This document shows, piece by piece, positions 57,388-64,000 of a stretch of DNA of 64,000 nucleotides (position 1 is its first letter; every line of letters starts with the position of its first letter). The stretch spans positions 2,418,001 to 2,482,000 of the forward strand of contig NZ_CP133262.1 in the NCBI RefSeq assembly GCF_030915405.1, in the 5' to 3' direction. This DNA comes from Neobacillus nitrireducens (GTDB taxonomy: Bacteria; Bacillota; Bacilli; Bacillales; Cytobacillaceae). Both the position numbers and the translations under genes were made by a program. The notes beneath the pieces were generated by a model. That model saw only the letters and a list, made by a program, of their open reading frames with translations. It had not been told where the DNA came from and searched no databases.

Positions 57388-57992
57388 CAACCCATTTTTG
57401 TACGTGAAACAGTTGGTTGGTATTTTCTCATGGGTGACTTTTCTAGCACTTCCTGAAGATAAAAATTACCATTCGGACTTGTTTTCTTAAGCAATTCCAA
57501 TAAGTATGTAATATCATCTAGTGCTCTATGTGTTTGATAGTCTGTAATGTTGTGCGCTTGTAAAAGGGTTAATAATTTTCCATTGGGAAAGCCGTAATTT
57601 TTCCACGGGATGTTTCTCATCGTGCAATACCACTTCAAATCGTTAACTTCCGGGTACATGTGATAAAGAAAGCTGCGGTCGAAGGAGGCGTTGTGAGCGA
57701 AGACCGAATCAGCGCGATGGAAATACGTTTTAATTTTTACATCATAGAAGCTTTTCCCTTGGACCAACTCATATGGGATGCCATGAACTCGGTAGGCTGT
57801 ATCATAATTGTTCCTTGCTGAACGGGAAATTGGCTCACGTAAAAAGGAGTCTTCCTCGATAATATCGATAATTTCACCGGTATCTTCTCGATAGGAAAAT
57901 AATTTTAAGGCTAGCTCGATTACTTCGTCCTTAGTAGGTCCTAAACCGGTTGTCTCCACATCTAATACCAAACCCAATTTTTCTGATCTCAT
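57387..57992 (-). CDS. 3'-5' exonuclease, DEDDh (DnaQ/epsilon-like)
   Basis: About 201 residues. The exonuclease motifs are complete: Exo I GLVLDVETTGLGPTKDEVIE, Exo II FAHNASFDRSFLYH and Exo III TDYQTHRALDDITYLLELL with the DEDDh His. A stand-alone proofreading-type nuclease acting on single-stranded 3' ends of DNA or RNA is expected. AAGGA precedes the chosen ATG by about 9 bases; one three codons earlier abuts that site. Confidence 0.87.
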   Translation of the reverse strand: MRSEKLGLVLDVETTGLGPTKDEVIELALKLFSYREDTGEIIDIIEEDSFLREPISRSARNNYDTAYRVHGIPYELVQGKSFYDVKIKTYFHRADSVFAHNASFDRSFLYHMYPEVNDLKWYCTMRNIPWKNYGFPNGKLLTLLQAHNITDYQTHRALDDITYLLELLKKTSPNGNFYLQEVLEKSPMRKYQPTVSRTKMG

Positions 57993-58095
57993 CTTGATCA
58001 TTCCTTAACACTAAACTTTATCCCATTATACCAAAGCAAGACATCAGTCTCTATCTCCAAAATGTACCTTAATATGAATTTAAAGAAGCGGATAG

Positions 58096-58200
58096 TGCCC
58101 ACGGTTGCTATTTTTCCATGCGAAAGGGCACTGCGCACCTCTCAGAATGCCCGCGGCCAGGATTTTCCCTTGCGAACGGGCACTCTGCTCCTTCCACATT
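58096..58200. repeat. Tandem array with 52-bp period, 2 copies
   Basis: TGCCC blocks at 58096 and 58148 are exactly 52 bp apart. Each unit has TGCCC(A/G)CGG, a T4-5 run, TGCGAA and (A/C)GGGCACT. It lies between the end of the TetR gene and the start of the exonuclease gene. Period, T run, GC and GGGCA spacing follow the arrays at 2604 and 23700. Confidence 0.75.
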
Positions 58201-58220
58201 AGCAGCTACTAACCTTCCAT

Positions 58221-58796
58221 TCATCTATCGATCTGCCCAATCCCAGCAAGAAATGCCTTAAGAATAATCAGCAAACTTTCATTCAAATCCAATGCCATCT
58301 TAAAGCCGCCTTTTTGCTCTAAAGCAGAAAATCCATGTAAAATACTGCGCAGACCCCTGACCGCATGGAGGGCTTGCTCCCCTTCCAAATGATATGCCTG
58401 CAAAACGCGGACAGAAAGAACAACGATTTTCGCCCCTGCCCTCTGCACATCCTCATCTTCTGGGTCCGGGGCGAGTAACGTCGCCTCATAAATCCCTGGA
58501 TGCCTACGGGCAAAGTTCACATAAGCCTGACTTACCGCAATCACAGCTTCGGTGCCTGACACCCCAATTGCTGCATCTGCCATTACCTCATAAAGTTTAT
58601 CGATTCCGTAAATAGCTAATTTCTTCCTTAAACCAGTGAGTCCATCAAAATGATTATATAAAGATGGCGGGCGAATCCCTAGTTTCTTTGCTAAGCTGGC
58701 TAAGGTAACTTCCTGCACCCCATATTGGTCGGCTATTTCTCCCGCTGCTTCTATTATAAATGAGATATCGAGACCGATTTTTGGTCTTGGTGACAT
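58221..58796 (-). CDS. TetR/AcrR family transcriptional regulator
   Basis: 191 residues. N-terminal HTH: IIEAAGEIADQYGVQEVTLASLAKKLGIRPPSLYNHF, followed by a helical ligand-binding domain of the TetR_C WHG type (FARRHPGIYEATLLAPDP, LRSILHGFSALEQKGGF). It sits 12 bp behind an MBL hydrolase gene on the same strand, and probably controls that pair. ATG follows AGGGAG. Confidence 0.88.
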   Translation of the reverse strand: MSPRPKIGLDISFIIEAAGEIADQYGVQEVTLASLAKKLGIRPPSLYNHFDGLTGLRKKLAIYGIDKLYEVMADAAIGVSGTEAVIAVSQAYVNFARRHPGIYEATLLAPDPEDEDVQRAGAKIVVLSVRVLQAYHLEGEQALHAVRGLRSILHGFSALEQKGGFKMALDLNESLLIILKAFLAGIGQIDR

Positions 58797-58808
58797 ATAA
58801 ATTACTCC

Positions 58809-59516
58809 CTATCCTATTTTTCGTTCCAGATTTTTGATTGCCTGTTCCATTGCGTTTACTGGATTTATCATGATTTCCCCGTGACCAACCGCAAGTAATT
58901 CGGGTTGATAATTCACTAATTTCCGTGCACTCGTCCATGCGGTTTCCTTACTCCATGTGCCAAAGGAAGGGAATGGAAACAACGGCTTCATATCCCCTGC
59001 AACTGCGATTCCACCTCGTGTTTGAAAGGCATCCCCGGCAATCAATGCATTGGTGCGCAGATCCAAAAATGACATGGATCCTGGTGTGTGCCCCGGTGTT
59101 TCGATGGCAGTTATCGAACCAATCAAGTCGCCTTCCTTTAATAATATATTGGCCCGGGTTATTAACTTTTTCGGTACACCGCCTTTAATCGGGGTTTGTG
59201 CCTCATGAGGATCCAGGGATCGGTCACCATTCATTAATCTGTGGTCTCGATTCGAAATATACACCGGTACTCCCGGCAGCAATTCTTTAATTGAATCCAA
59301 TGCGCCCACATGATCTTCATGAGCATGCGTTAATACAATTTTGGTAATCGGCTTTCCAATCGTAGCAGCAGCCTTCATTATCCCCTTTGTACAAAAACCA
59401 AGTGCTGCATCAATTAGCGTTAATCCATCCTCTTCCTCCACCAAATAACAGTTAACCGGGAAAATATTTGGCATGAAAGTAACTTGATACAAGTACCCCT
59501 GTTTAATCATCCTCAC
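58809..59516 (-). CDS. MBL-fold metallo-hydrolase
   Basis: About 235 residues of metallo-beta-lactamase fold: metal motif VLTHAHEDHVGALDS near residue 60, IETPGHTPGSMSFLD with another ligand His, LIAGDAFQTRGG with the bridging Asp and LLAVGHGEIM with the last His. The substrate is unknown (thioester, lactone and similar are common). AAGGAG is best spaced for a GTG start at 59516; an ATG two codons on is the alternative. Confidence 0.84.
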   Translation of the reverse strand: MRMIKQGYLYQVTFMPNIFPVNCYLVEEEDGLTLIDAALGFCTKGIMKAAATIGKPITKIVLTHAHEDHVGALDSIKELLPGVPVYISNRDHRLMNGDRSLDPHEAQTPIKGGVPKKLITRANILLKEGDLIGSITAIETPGHTPGSMSFLDLRTNALIAGDAFQTRGGIAVAGDMKPLFPFPSFGTWSKETAWTSARKLVNYQPELLAVGHGEIMINPVNAMEQAIKNLERKIG

Positions 59517-59689
59517 AGTTCCCATCTCCTTTTAACTAATACTGTTAGTTTAACATTAACTAGTGACATTAGTTTTATCAAGTCTTTTTTGTAAAAAATG
59601 TAATTTTATCCTATAAATGTATATTCATCACTCTTTCCAAAAGTAGCGAATGGAGCCTAAAGCCCCGTTAATAAAATGTTCACATCTTT

Positions 59690-59728
59690 ATTACAAATAT
59701 GTGAAATGGTGAACAATTTACCCTGATT
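59690..59728. promoter_or_regulatory. Inverted repeat upstream of DoxX copy 2
   Basis: TGTTCAC and GTGAACA are perfect inverted arms about 24 bp apart, with an extra GTGAAA between them. This could be a regulator site; a similar AAATGTGAAC block occurs before DoxX copy 1 near 19013. The remainder of 59517-59804 shows no gene. Confidence 0.35.
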
Positions 59729-59804
59729 TCAAAATAAGTTTGATATAGTAAGTAATGTAGTTAACGAACATACAAAAAAAACTAATTAACAAGGAGTGTT
59801 TCAC

Positions 59805-60314
59805 ATGGTAGTAAATTGGTTAAGAGAAAATAAAGTTGCTGCAGGGATTTTAACAGTTCTTCGCTTATATATCGGTTATTCTTGGATAACAGCTGGGTTC
59901 GGTAAATTAACAGGCGGGTTTGATGCTTCCGGGTTTTTGAAAGGGGTCATTGCTAATCCAGTAAAAGGGCCAGATGGCAGCGTTGTTTATGGCTGGTATG
60001 TAGATTTCTTACAGCATTTTGCGTTACCAAACGTTGATATTTTTAATACGATTGTTCCTTTAGGTGAATTTTTAGTAGGACTTGGACTTATTCTTGGATG
60101 CTTAACAACAGCTGCAATGTTCTTTGGTCTTGTGATGAACTTCTCGTTCTTCTTAGCAGGAACGGTATCTCATATTCCAACAGACCTTTTTATCGGAGCA
60201 ATTATCCTATTCTCTGGTTATAACGCAGGTCGCATTGGTCTTGACCGTTGGGTAATCCCATTCATTCGCAAAACTGTATTCAATGGTAATAAAACGGTAA
60301 AACAAAACGGTTAA
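59805..60314 (+). CDS. DoxX family membrane protein (copy 2)
   Basis: 169 residues with the same four-helix pattern as the gene at 19.1 kb: RLYIGYSWITAGFGKL, PNVDIFNTIVPLGEFLVGLG, MFFGLVMNFSFFLAGTVS, GYNAGRIGLDRWVIPF. The two proteins are near-identical along most of their length, and differ mainly at the C-terminus (here FNGNKTVKQNG). AAGGAG at 8 bases decides the ATG over an in-frame GTG three codons earlier. Confidence 0.85.
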   Translation: MVVNWLRENKVAAGILTVLRLYIGYSWITAGFGKLTGGFDASGFLKGVIANPVKGPDGSVVYGWYVDFLQHFALPNVDIFNTIVPLGEFLVGLGLILGCLTTAAMFFGLVMNFSFFLAGTVSHIPTDLFIGAIILFSGYNAGRIGLDRWVIPFIRKTVFNGNKTVKQNG

Positions 60315-60326
60315 TCTAAACAAAAA

Positions 60327-60369
60327 GCGACGCCATTCGGGTCTTCATCCCAGATGGCGTCGTTTTATT
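60327..60369 (+). terminator. Terminator after DoxX copy 2
   Basis: CGACGCCAT and ATGGCGTCG form a perfect 9-bp stem with a 17-base loop and TTTTATTT. Confidence 0.8.
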
Positions 60370-60386
60370 TATGTTATGAGTAATTT

Positions 60387-60608
60387 TTAAAAGCTCTTAT
60401 CTTCTTTTAAACTTTCCTTGTTCTCGTACCAATTGGTTACCTGTGTAAGGATGGCAAATACGAAAAAGAAGTTCATAGCCCAGACATTTATAAACGGAGT
60501 TAAACCGCCATATTCAATTGTTTCTAGACCTTTTAGGTTCATTACAATCATTGATTCCACAAAAATAAGCACAAAACCAACAACACCAGCAATAGCCGCT
60601 CTAATCAT
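60387..60608 (-). CDS. Small two-helix membrane protein
   Basis: About 73 residues with two hydrophobic helices (AIAGVVGFVLIFVESMIVM and FINVWAMNFFFVFAILTQV) and a charged C-terminus. It matches no family I can name; similar short membrane proteins are frequent in Bacillus. GGGGGGAA precedes the ATG at 60608; one five codons earlier overlaps that site. Confidence 0.55.
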   Translation of the reverse strand: MIRAAIAGVVGFVLIFVESMIVMNLKGLETIEYGGLTPFINVWAMNFFFVFAILTQVTNWYENKESLKEDKSF

Positions 60609-60735
60609 ATCGATTCCCCCCATAGATATTTATTTTTAATTTATGTACGTTAAGAACGTTGTATTTTTGACAATTTCGTGAACATCTTCCTCTATTATAT
60701 TGCAAAAAAAGGATGAACAACACCCTGAAAACTAA

Positions 60736-60782
60736 AAAAAGTGCCTGACACCACATAAAATTTCATGTGGGTGTCAGGCACC
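60736..60782 (-). terminator. Terminator built from GGTGTCAGGCAC arms
   Basis: On the minus strand GGTGCCTGACACCCACAT, a short loop, then ATGTGGTGTCAGGCAC, followed by TTTTTTTAG. The stem is the dispersed GGTGTCAGGCACC motif in inverted pair, used as the terminator of the methyltransferase gene. Confidence 0.85.
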
Positions 60783-60786
60783 GTTC

Positions 60787-61983
60787 TCATTTCATCTTTT
60801 TAATAAATACGACCTTTAAATAGTTGCCTTCTGGGAAGTTTTTGCTGGTCTTGAAATCTTCGGGTAGTGAAAATTGCTCCAAGAGTTTGTATCTGCTCCC
60901 AGATTCCTTAAAAGCAATATCAATAAAGCTCTTAAATTTTTCCATCCCAAAAGCACTGCTATTCGTGGATGCAACAATGGTTCCGTTGTTCTCTGTAATT
61001 GAAATGGCTTCTTTTAGAAGATCCTTGTAGTCCTTTTCTGCACTAAAGACAAATTTCTTTGACCGTGCAAAGCTTGGTGGATCAAGGATGACCACATCAA
61101 ACTTCACCTGTTTTTTGACGGCATATTTAAAATACTTGAATACATCCTCAACCATAATGGCCTGCGTTTCAGGATCAATACCATTAATAGTAAACTGCTC
61201 ACTCGTCTTACTTCTGCTTCGATTGGCTAGGTCGACACTTGTTGTTTTCGAGGCTCCGCCTAAAGCGGCAAACACGGAAAAAGCTCCTGTGTAGGAGAAG
61301 GTATTTAATACTGACTTCCCCTTTGCATATTCGTCTCGAATCGTTCGTCTTACATCCCGTTGGTCTAGAAACACCCCGACCATGGCACTTTCATTCAAAT
61401 ATACAGCAAAATTGACGCCGTTTTCTTTGACGATCAGCGGAAACTGCCCTCTTTCACCTGCAACAAAATCATCTTCCTCGATATATTGGCCTTTTTCATC
61501 AAAGCGCTTTTTCTGATAAATTCCTTTGAAATCAACCAGTTCCTTTAAAGCTTGAATGATTCTATCCCGAAAATGATAAATCCCCTTACTGTACCAAGTT
61601 AACAAATAATACCCGGCAAAATAATCGATTGTTAATCCACCGATGCCATCGCCTTCACCATTAAACACTCGAAACGCAGTCGTTTCTGAACTTTGGTAAT
61701 AAAATTTCCGCTGCTCGATAGCCTCTTTTAGGCTTTTCTCAAAAAACTCTTGGTCAAAAGAGACATTTTCTTTGCTGCTCAGTACCCAGCCAATGCCCTT
61801 ATTTTGCTTACCAAAATAGCCTTTGGCAATAAACTGGTTCCTTTCGTCGACTAATTTAACAATGGAACCCTCTTCTACGGAGTCGTCTACATTTATGACG
61901 GCTTCCTTAGAAATAAGCGGATAGCCGCTTTTTAATTTATTTACAAACTTTGATTTCACCTTTAGGTAGACTTCTTTATTCAT
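60787..61983 (-). CDS. Class I SAM-dependent rRNA methyltransferase (RlmI-like)
   Basis: 398 residues. An N-terminal PUA-like domain (KVKSKFVNKLKSGYPLISKE, DERNQFIAKGYF) is followed by an insert and a Rossmann methyltransferase: VLNTFSYTGAFSVFAALGGA SAM loop near residue 225, TSVDLANRS, and catalytic-loop VVILDPPSFARSK near residue 300. RlmI-type enzymes methylate a cytosine in 23S rRNA; the exact base is not proven for Bacillus homologues. ATG follows GATGAAAAG-type sequence. It is monocistronic. Confidence 0.85.
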   Translation of the reverse strand: MNKEVYLKVKSKFVNKLKSGYPLISKEAVINVDDSVEEGSIVKLVDERNQFIAKGYFGKQNKGIGWVLSSKENVSFDQEFFEKSLKEAIEQRKFYYQSSETTAFRVFNGEGDGIGGLTIDYFAGYYLLTWYSKGIYHFRDRIIQALKELVDFKGIYQKKRFDEKGQYIEEDDFVAGERGQFPLIVKENGVNFAVYLNESAMVGVFLDQRDVRRTIRDEYAKGKSVLNTFSYTGAFSVFAALGGASKTTSVDLANRSRSKTSEQFTINGIDPETQAIMVEDVFKYFKYAVKKQVKFDVVILDPPSFARSKKFVFSAEKDYKDLLKEAISITENNGTIVASTNSSAFGMEKFKSFIDIAFKESGSRYKLLEQFSLPEDFKTSKNFPEGNYLKVVFIKKMK

Positions 61984-62165
61984 CTTTTCATCCCATCAAT
62001 TTTAATAATCCTACTCCTATTGTAGACAATTTCTCACCTGACAAATCAACAGGATAGCAACAACTTATCATATCATGATTTATCTATTGAAATCATAAAA
62101 CTTTTTAGGCAGTTTTTTTTAAAATCTGATATTTTATTAGTATAGAAAAAAAGGTGGGGAGCAAT

Positions 62166-62654
62166 TTGCTGGTAAATTTCCAGGAATACAATCATCAATC
62201 TTTAATGGAGGAAGCATTAAAAGAAGCAGAGGAGGCAGGAAAGCGCGGGGACCGGCCAATTGGTGCAGTTATCGTCCACAACGGCACCATTATATCGCGC
62301 GGATCCAATCGAATAAATACGGTGGATAGCGAGCTGGCACATGCGGAAATCAATGCGATGAATCAATGTGCTTCTTATTTACGAAAACATGCCCGGGAAT
62401 GTGTTCTTTATACCACAGTTGAACCGTGCATGATGTGCCTATCAACGATTACACTTGCAAATATTCAGAGTGTTGTCTTTGCAGTGGAGGATAAATACAT
62501 GGATATGGCACATTTTATAGAGTCAAATCCCTATATTAAAAAGCGGCTCCATCACTATCTGGGCGGAGTGTTAAGCGCAGAATCAACAAGAATATTGAAG
62601 ACATACTCACCTTTTATGGCGGAGGTTGTTTTAAACGGACGTAGACCATCATAA
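62166..62654 (+). CDS. CDA-fold nucleoside/tRNA deaminase-like protein
   Basis: About 162 residues. CDA-fold zinc motifs are intact: DSELAHAEINAM and TTVEPCMMCLSTITL, preceded by GDRPIGAVIVHNGTIISRGSNR. The sequence resembles guanine/adenosine-type deaminases but lacks the GuaD C-terminal tail, so the substrate is open. TTG start behind GGTGGGGAG; the frame runs 4 codons further without a better start. It is unrelated in location to the purine genes at 12 kb. Confidence 0.8.
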   Translation: MLVNFQEYNHQSLMEEALKEAEEAGKRGDRPIGAVIVHNGTIISRGSNRINTVDSELAHAEINAMNQCASYLRKHARECVLYTTVEPCMMCLSTITLANIQSVVFAVEDKYMDMAHFIESNPYIKKRLHHYLGGVLSAESTRILKTYSPFMAEVVLNGRRPS

Positions 62655-62676
62655 AATAAACCGGTGCAATTTAAAT

Positions 62677-62821
62677 CTTCACAACTTCCACACAACTTCA
62701 CTATAAGTTCTACATATGTTTTTCTTATGATAAAGATAAGTTAATACGGAAATGGTTCAAAGAGCTCATTTCTTAAAACTTCCCATAATTTTGATTGGTG
62801 CTGACACCAATCTATTTTTTT
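62677..62821 (+). ncRNA. Predicted small RNA, tandem unit 1
   Basis: Direct repeats CACAACTTC at 62680 and 62691 (11 bp apart) precede TATAAG (62702-62707). The likely transcript from about 62714 contains a hairpin (GAAATG-GTTC-aaa-GAGC-t-CATTTC, 62749-62772) and ends at a terminator GATTGGTG-ctga-CACCAATC with T6-7, about 108 nt in all. Unit 2 changes GAGC to GAAC, turning a U-G pair into U-A, so the hairpin is preserved. No conserved coding frame. Confidence 0.6.
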
Positions 62822-62847
62822 GCCTTCAAATCAATCCCTACAAGAAT

Positions 62848-62993
62848 CTTCACAACTTCCACACAACTTCACTATAAGTTCTACACATGTTTTTCTTATG
62901 ATAAAGACAAGTTAATACGGAAATGGTTCAAAGAACTCATTTCTTACAACTTCCCATAATTTTGATTGGTGCTGACACCAATCTATTTTTTTT
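62848..62993 (+). ncRNA. Predicted small RNA, tandem unit 2
   Basis: Starts 171 bp after unit 1 with the same direct-repeat promoter. The first hairpin has GTTC/GAAC (perfect pairing), and the terminator stem GATTGGTG-ctga-CACCAATC is followed by T8. The transcript would be ~110 nt. Confidence 0.6.
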
Positions 62994-63020
62994 GCCTTCA
63001 AACCGATCCACCTCAATAAC

Positions 63021-63165
63021 CTTCACAACTTCCACACAACTTCACTATAAGTTCTACATATGTTTTTCTTAATATAAAGGTAACTTAATTAGGAAATGGT
63101 TCGAAGAGCTCATTTCTTAAAACTTCCCATTTTGGATTGGTGCCTGACACCAATCTATTTTTTTT
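63021..63165 (+). ncRNA. Predicted small RNA, tandem unit 3
   Basis: Starts 173 bp after unit 2. The promoter block is identical over 38 bases, while the body has small indels that break any reading frame. The terminator has a changed loop (GATTGGTG-cctga-CACCAATC) with an intact stem and T8. The most diverged of the three. Confidence 0.58.
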
Positions 63166-63187
63166 GGCCTTTTTATGGAAATCTATT

Positions 63188-63227
63188 TAAAAAAATGCCA
63201 GCCACCACATCATGTGATGGCTGACAT
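63188..63227 (-). terminator. Terminator of the M4 protease gene
   Basis: On the minus strand GTCAGCCATCACATG and its partner ending GGTGGCTGGC form a long stem followed by ATTTTTTT. Confidence 0.85.
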
Positions 63228-63237
63228 CGGTCACTGT

Positions 63238-64000
63238 CTAGTTTACACCCACTTGTGTCCAAGCAGATTTAACGGCATTGTACTGTGTGCTCGTTGATCC
63301 ATACAGATCTGCTGCGGCTGCAAGAAGAGCGGCACGTGCACCACTAAAGTTACTTGTAGGAGTTAGATAAACAGTTAGCGCTCGATAGTAGATTTTTTCA
63401 GCGACAGCTGTCCCCAGGCTTGAAATCGTTAAATAGGCTGCTTTGTTCGGAATTCCACTGTTCGTGTGAACTCCGCCATTATCAGAGGTTGTATTAACAT
63501 AGCCGCTCATAGTCGATGGCTGTCCATAAAGTTCAGGGTTTGAAAGACTCCGAAGAGCATCGCCGGCTTGATTTGGTGTGTACACATCCTCACCTATTAA
63601 GTAATCCCCATTATCAAGGAATACTCCAAACGTATCGGAAATGGACTCATTTAAGGCACCGGATTGATATTGGTATTGCAACCCTGCTGTTCTTTCAGTA
63701 ACCGCATGTGTTAATTCATGTGCCACAACATCAAGCGCACCAGACAATGAACGGAATGTTGTTCCATCGCCATCTCCATACACCATTTGCGATCCGTTCC
63801 AGAACGCATTGTTGTAATTTCTGCCATAGTGAACAGTGGAGCGAAGAGTAGCCCCATTATTATCAAAACTATTTCTATTAAACGTATTCTTATAATAATC
63901 ATAGACGGCACCCGCATAGTAGTGCGCGTCTACATCAGCTCGCTGTGACGTTGCGTTAAAATTATTATCGGGGTCAACAGAATAATTACCAGGTAACCGG
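63238..64000 (-). CDS. M4 family neutral metalloprotease (thermolysin-like), 5' end outside window
   Basis: The gene continues past the right edge; 254 C-terminal residues are visible. They include [20 protein letters not shown], the zinc motif [16 protein letters not shown] (HExxH), [13 protein letters not shown] with the third ligand Glu, the catalytic His in [13 protein letters not shown] and the C-terminal helical domain ending [10 protein letters not shown]4 enzymes are secreted with a propeptide and need zinc and calcium. The fragment looks intact. Confidence 0.92.
   Translation of the reverse strand, partial: RLPGNYSVDPDNNFNATSQRADVDAHYYAGAVYDYYKNTFNRNSFDNNGATLRSTVHYGRNYNNAFWNGSQMVYGDGDGTTFRSLSGALDVVAHELTHAVTERTAGLQYQYQSGALNESISDTFGVFLDNGDYLIGEDVYTPNQAGDALRSLSNPELYGQPSTMSGYVNTTSDNGGVHTNSGIPNKAAYLTISSLGTAVAEKIYYRALTVYLTPTSNFSGARAALLAAAADLYGSTSTQYNAVKSAWTQVGVN

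Larger units (their letters stand above)
62677..63165. repeat. Three tandem ~172-bp units
   Basis: Unit starts are 62677, 62848 and 63021. Similarity covers promoter, transcript body and terminator, with only short unique linkers (about 25 bases) between units. This repeat and the M4 terminator account for the whole gap 62655-63237. Confidence 0.9.

Noticed and set aside
62752..62878. Short peptide frame (MVQRAHFLKLPIILIG start) in the triplicated units
   Set aside because: It runs through the terminator, has no clear ribosome binding site and is broken by non-triplet indels in unit 3.

Overview
The window reads as chromosomal DNA of an AT-rich, spore-forming Bacillaceae, probably Bacillus or Neobacillus-like. 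The grounds are strong AGGAGG ribosome binding sites, frequent GTG and TTG starts, LicT-type antiterminators, YesM/YesN two-component systems, CcpA cre-like sites, a Bacillus-style purine catabolic (puc) operon and a thermolysin-family protease. The genus is inferred. No rRNA, tRNA, prophage, insertion sequence or CRISPR array was seen. Both edges cut genes: a beta-helix-like protein on the left and an M4 metalloprotease on the right.

Layout. 0-5 kb holds housekeeping and orphan genes (DUF1836, TrhA/hemolysin III, YitT, DUF488, an excisionase-like HTH protein, a dipeptidase, an SRPBCC protein). 5.5-11.9 kb is a minus-strand purine/ureide operon: pucB-like, OHCU decarboxylase, uricase, 5-hydroxyisourate hydrolase, allantoinase, allantoate amidohydrolase and an extra M20 peptidase. 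Divergent guanine and adenine deaminase genes follow, so the region covers purine base deamination plus urate to ureidoglycolate, but xanthine dehydrogenase is absent. 14.4-19.7 kb is mixed (bile-acid-symporter-type carrier, GGDEF/EAL protein, DoxX).

19.7-45.3 kb is one large carbohydrate region. It contains three Gfo/Idh/MocA oxidoreductases, a sugar phosphate isomerase/epimerase, a GH13 alpha-glucosidase, an AraC regulator, a fructan-type module (LplABC-like importer, intracellular GH32, PfkB kinase), two YesMN-type two-component systems (one followed by a binding protein without a lipobox) and an MsmEFG-like importer. A ~42-bp sequence conserved upstream of both the Gfo/Idh-epimerase-glucosidase operon (23.6 kb) and the Msm-like importer (42.05 kb) ties the two ends together as a likely co-regulated pathway. 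The LplB-type permease is split by a frameshift.

45-63 kb holds a globin, paired SMR transporters, an aryl-beta-glucoside PTS locus (licT, bglP, two GH1 enzymes) controlled by three RAT/terminator switches, a preQ1 riboswitch with queT, DinB, VOC, exonuclease, TetR/MBL, a second DoxX, an rRNA methyltransferase-like gene and a deaminase.

The least explained DNA is intergenic. There are three arrays with a shared 52-bp period, two arrays with a ~21-bp period, a dispersed GGTGTCAGGCACC element that often forms terminator stems, and at 62.68-63.17 kb three tandem ~172-bp units, each with an invariant direct-repeat promoter, a conserved hairpin and a terminator. These last look like a triplicated small-RNA gene under response-regulator control.
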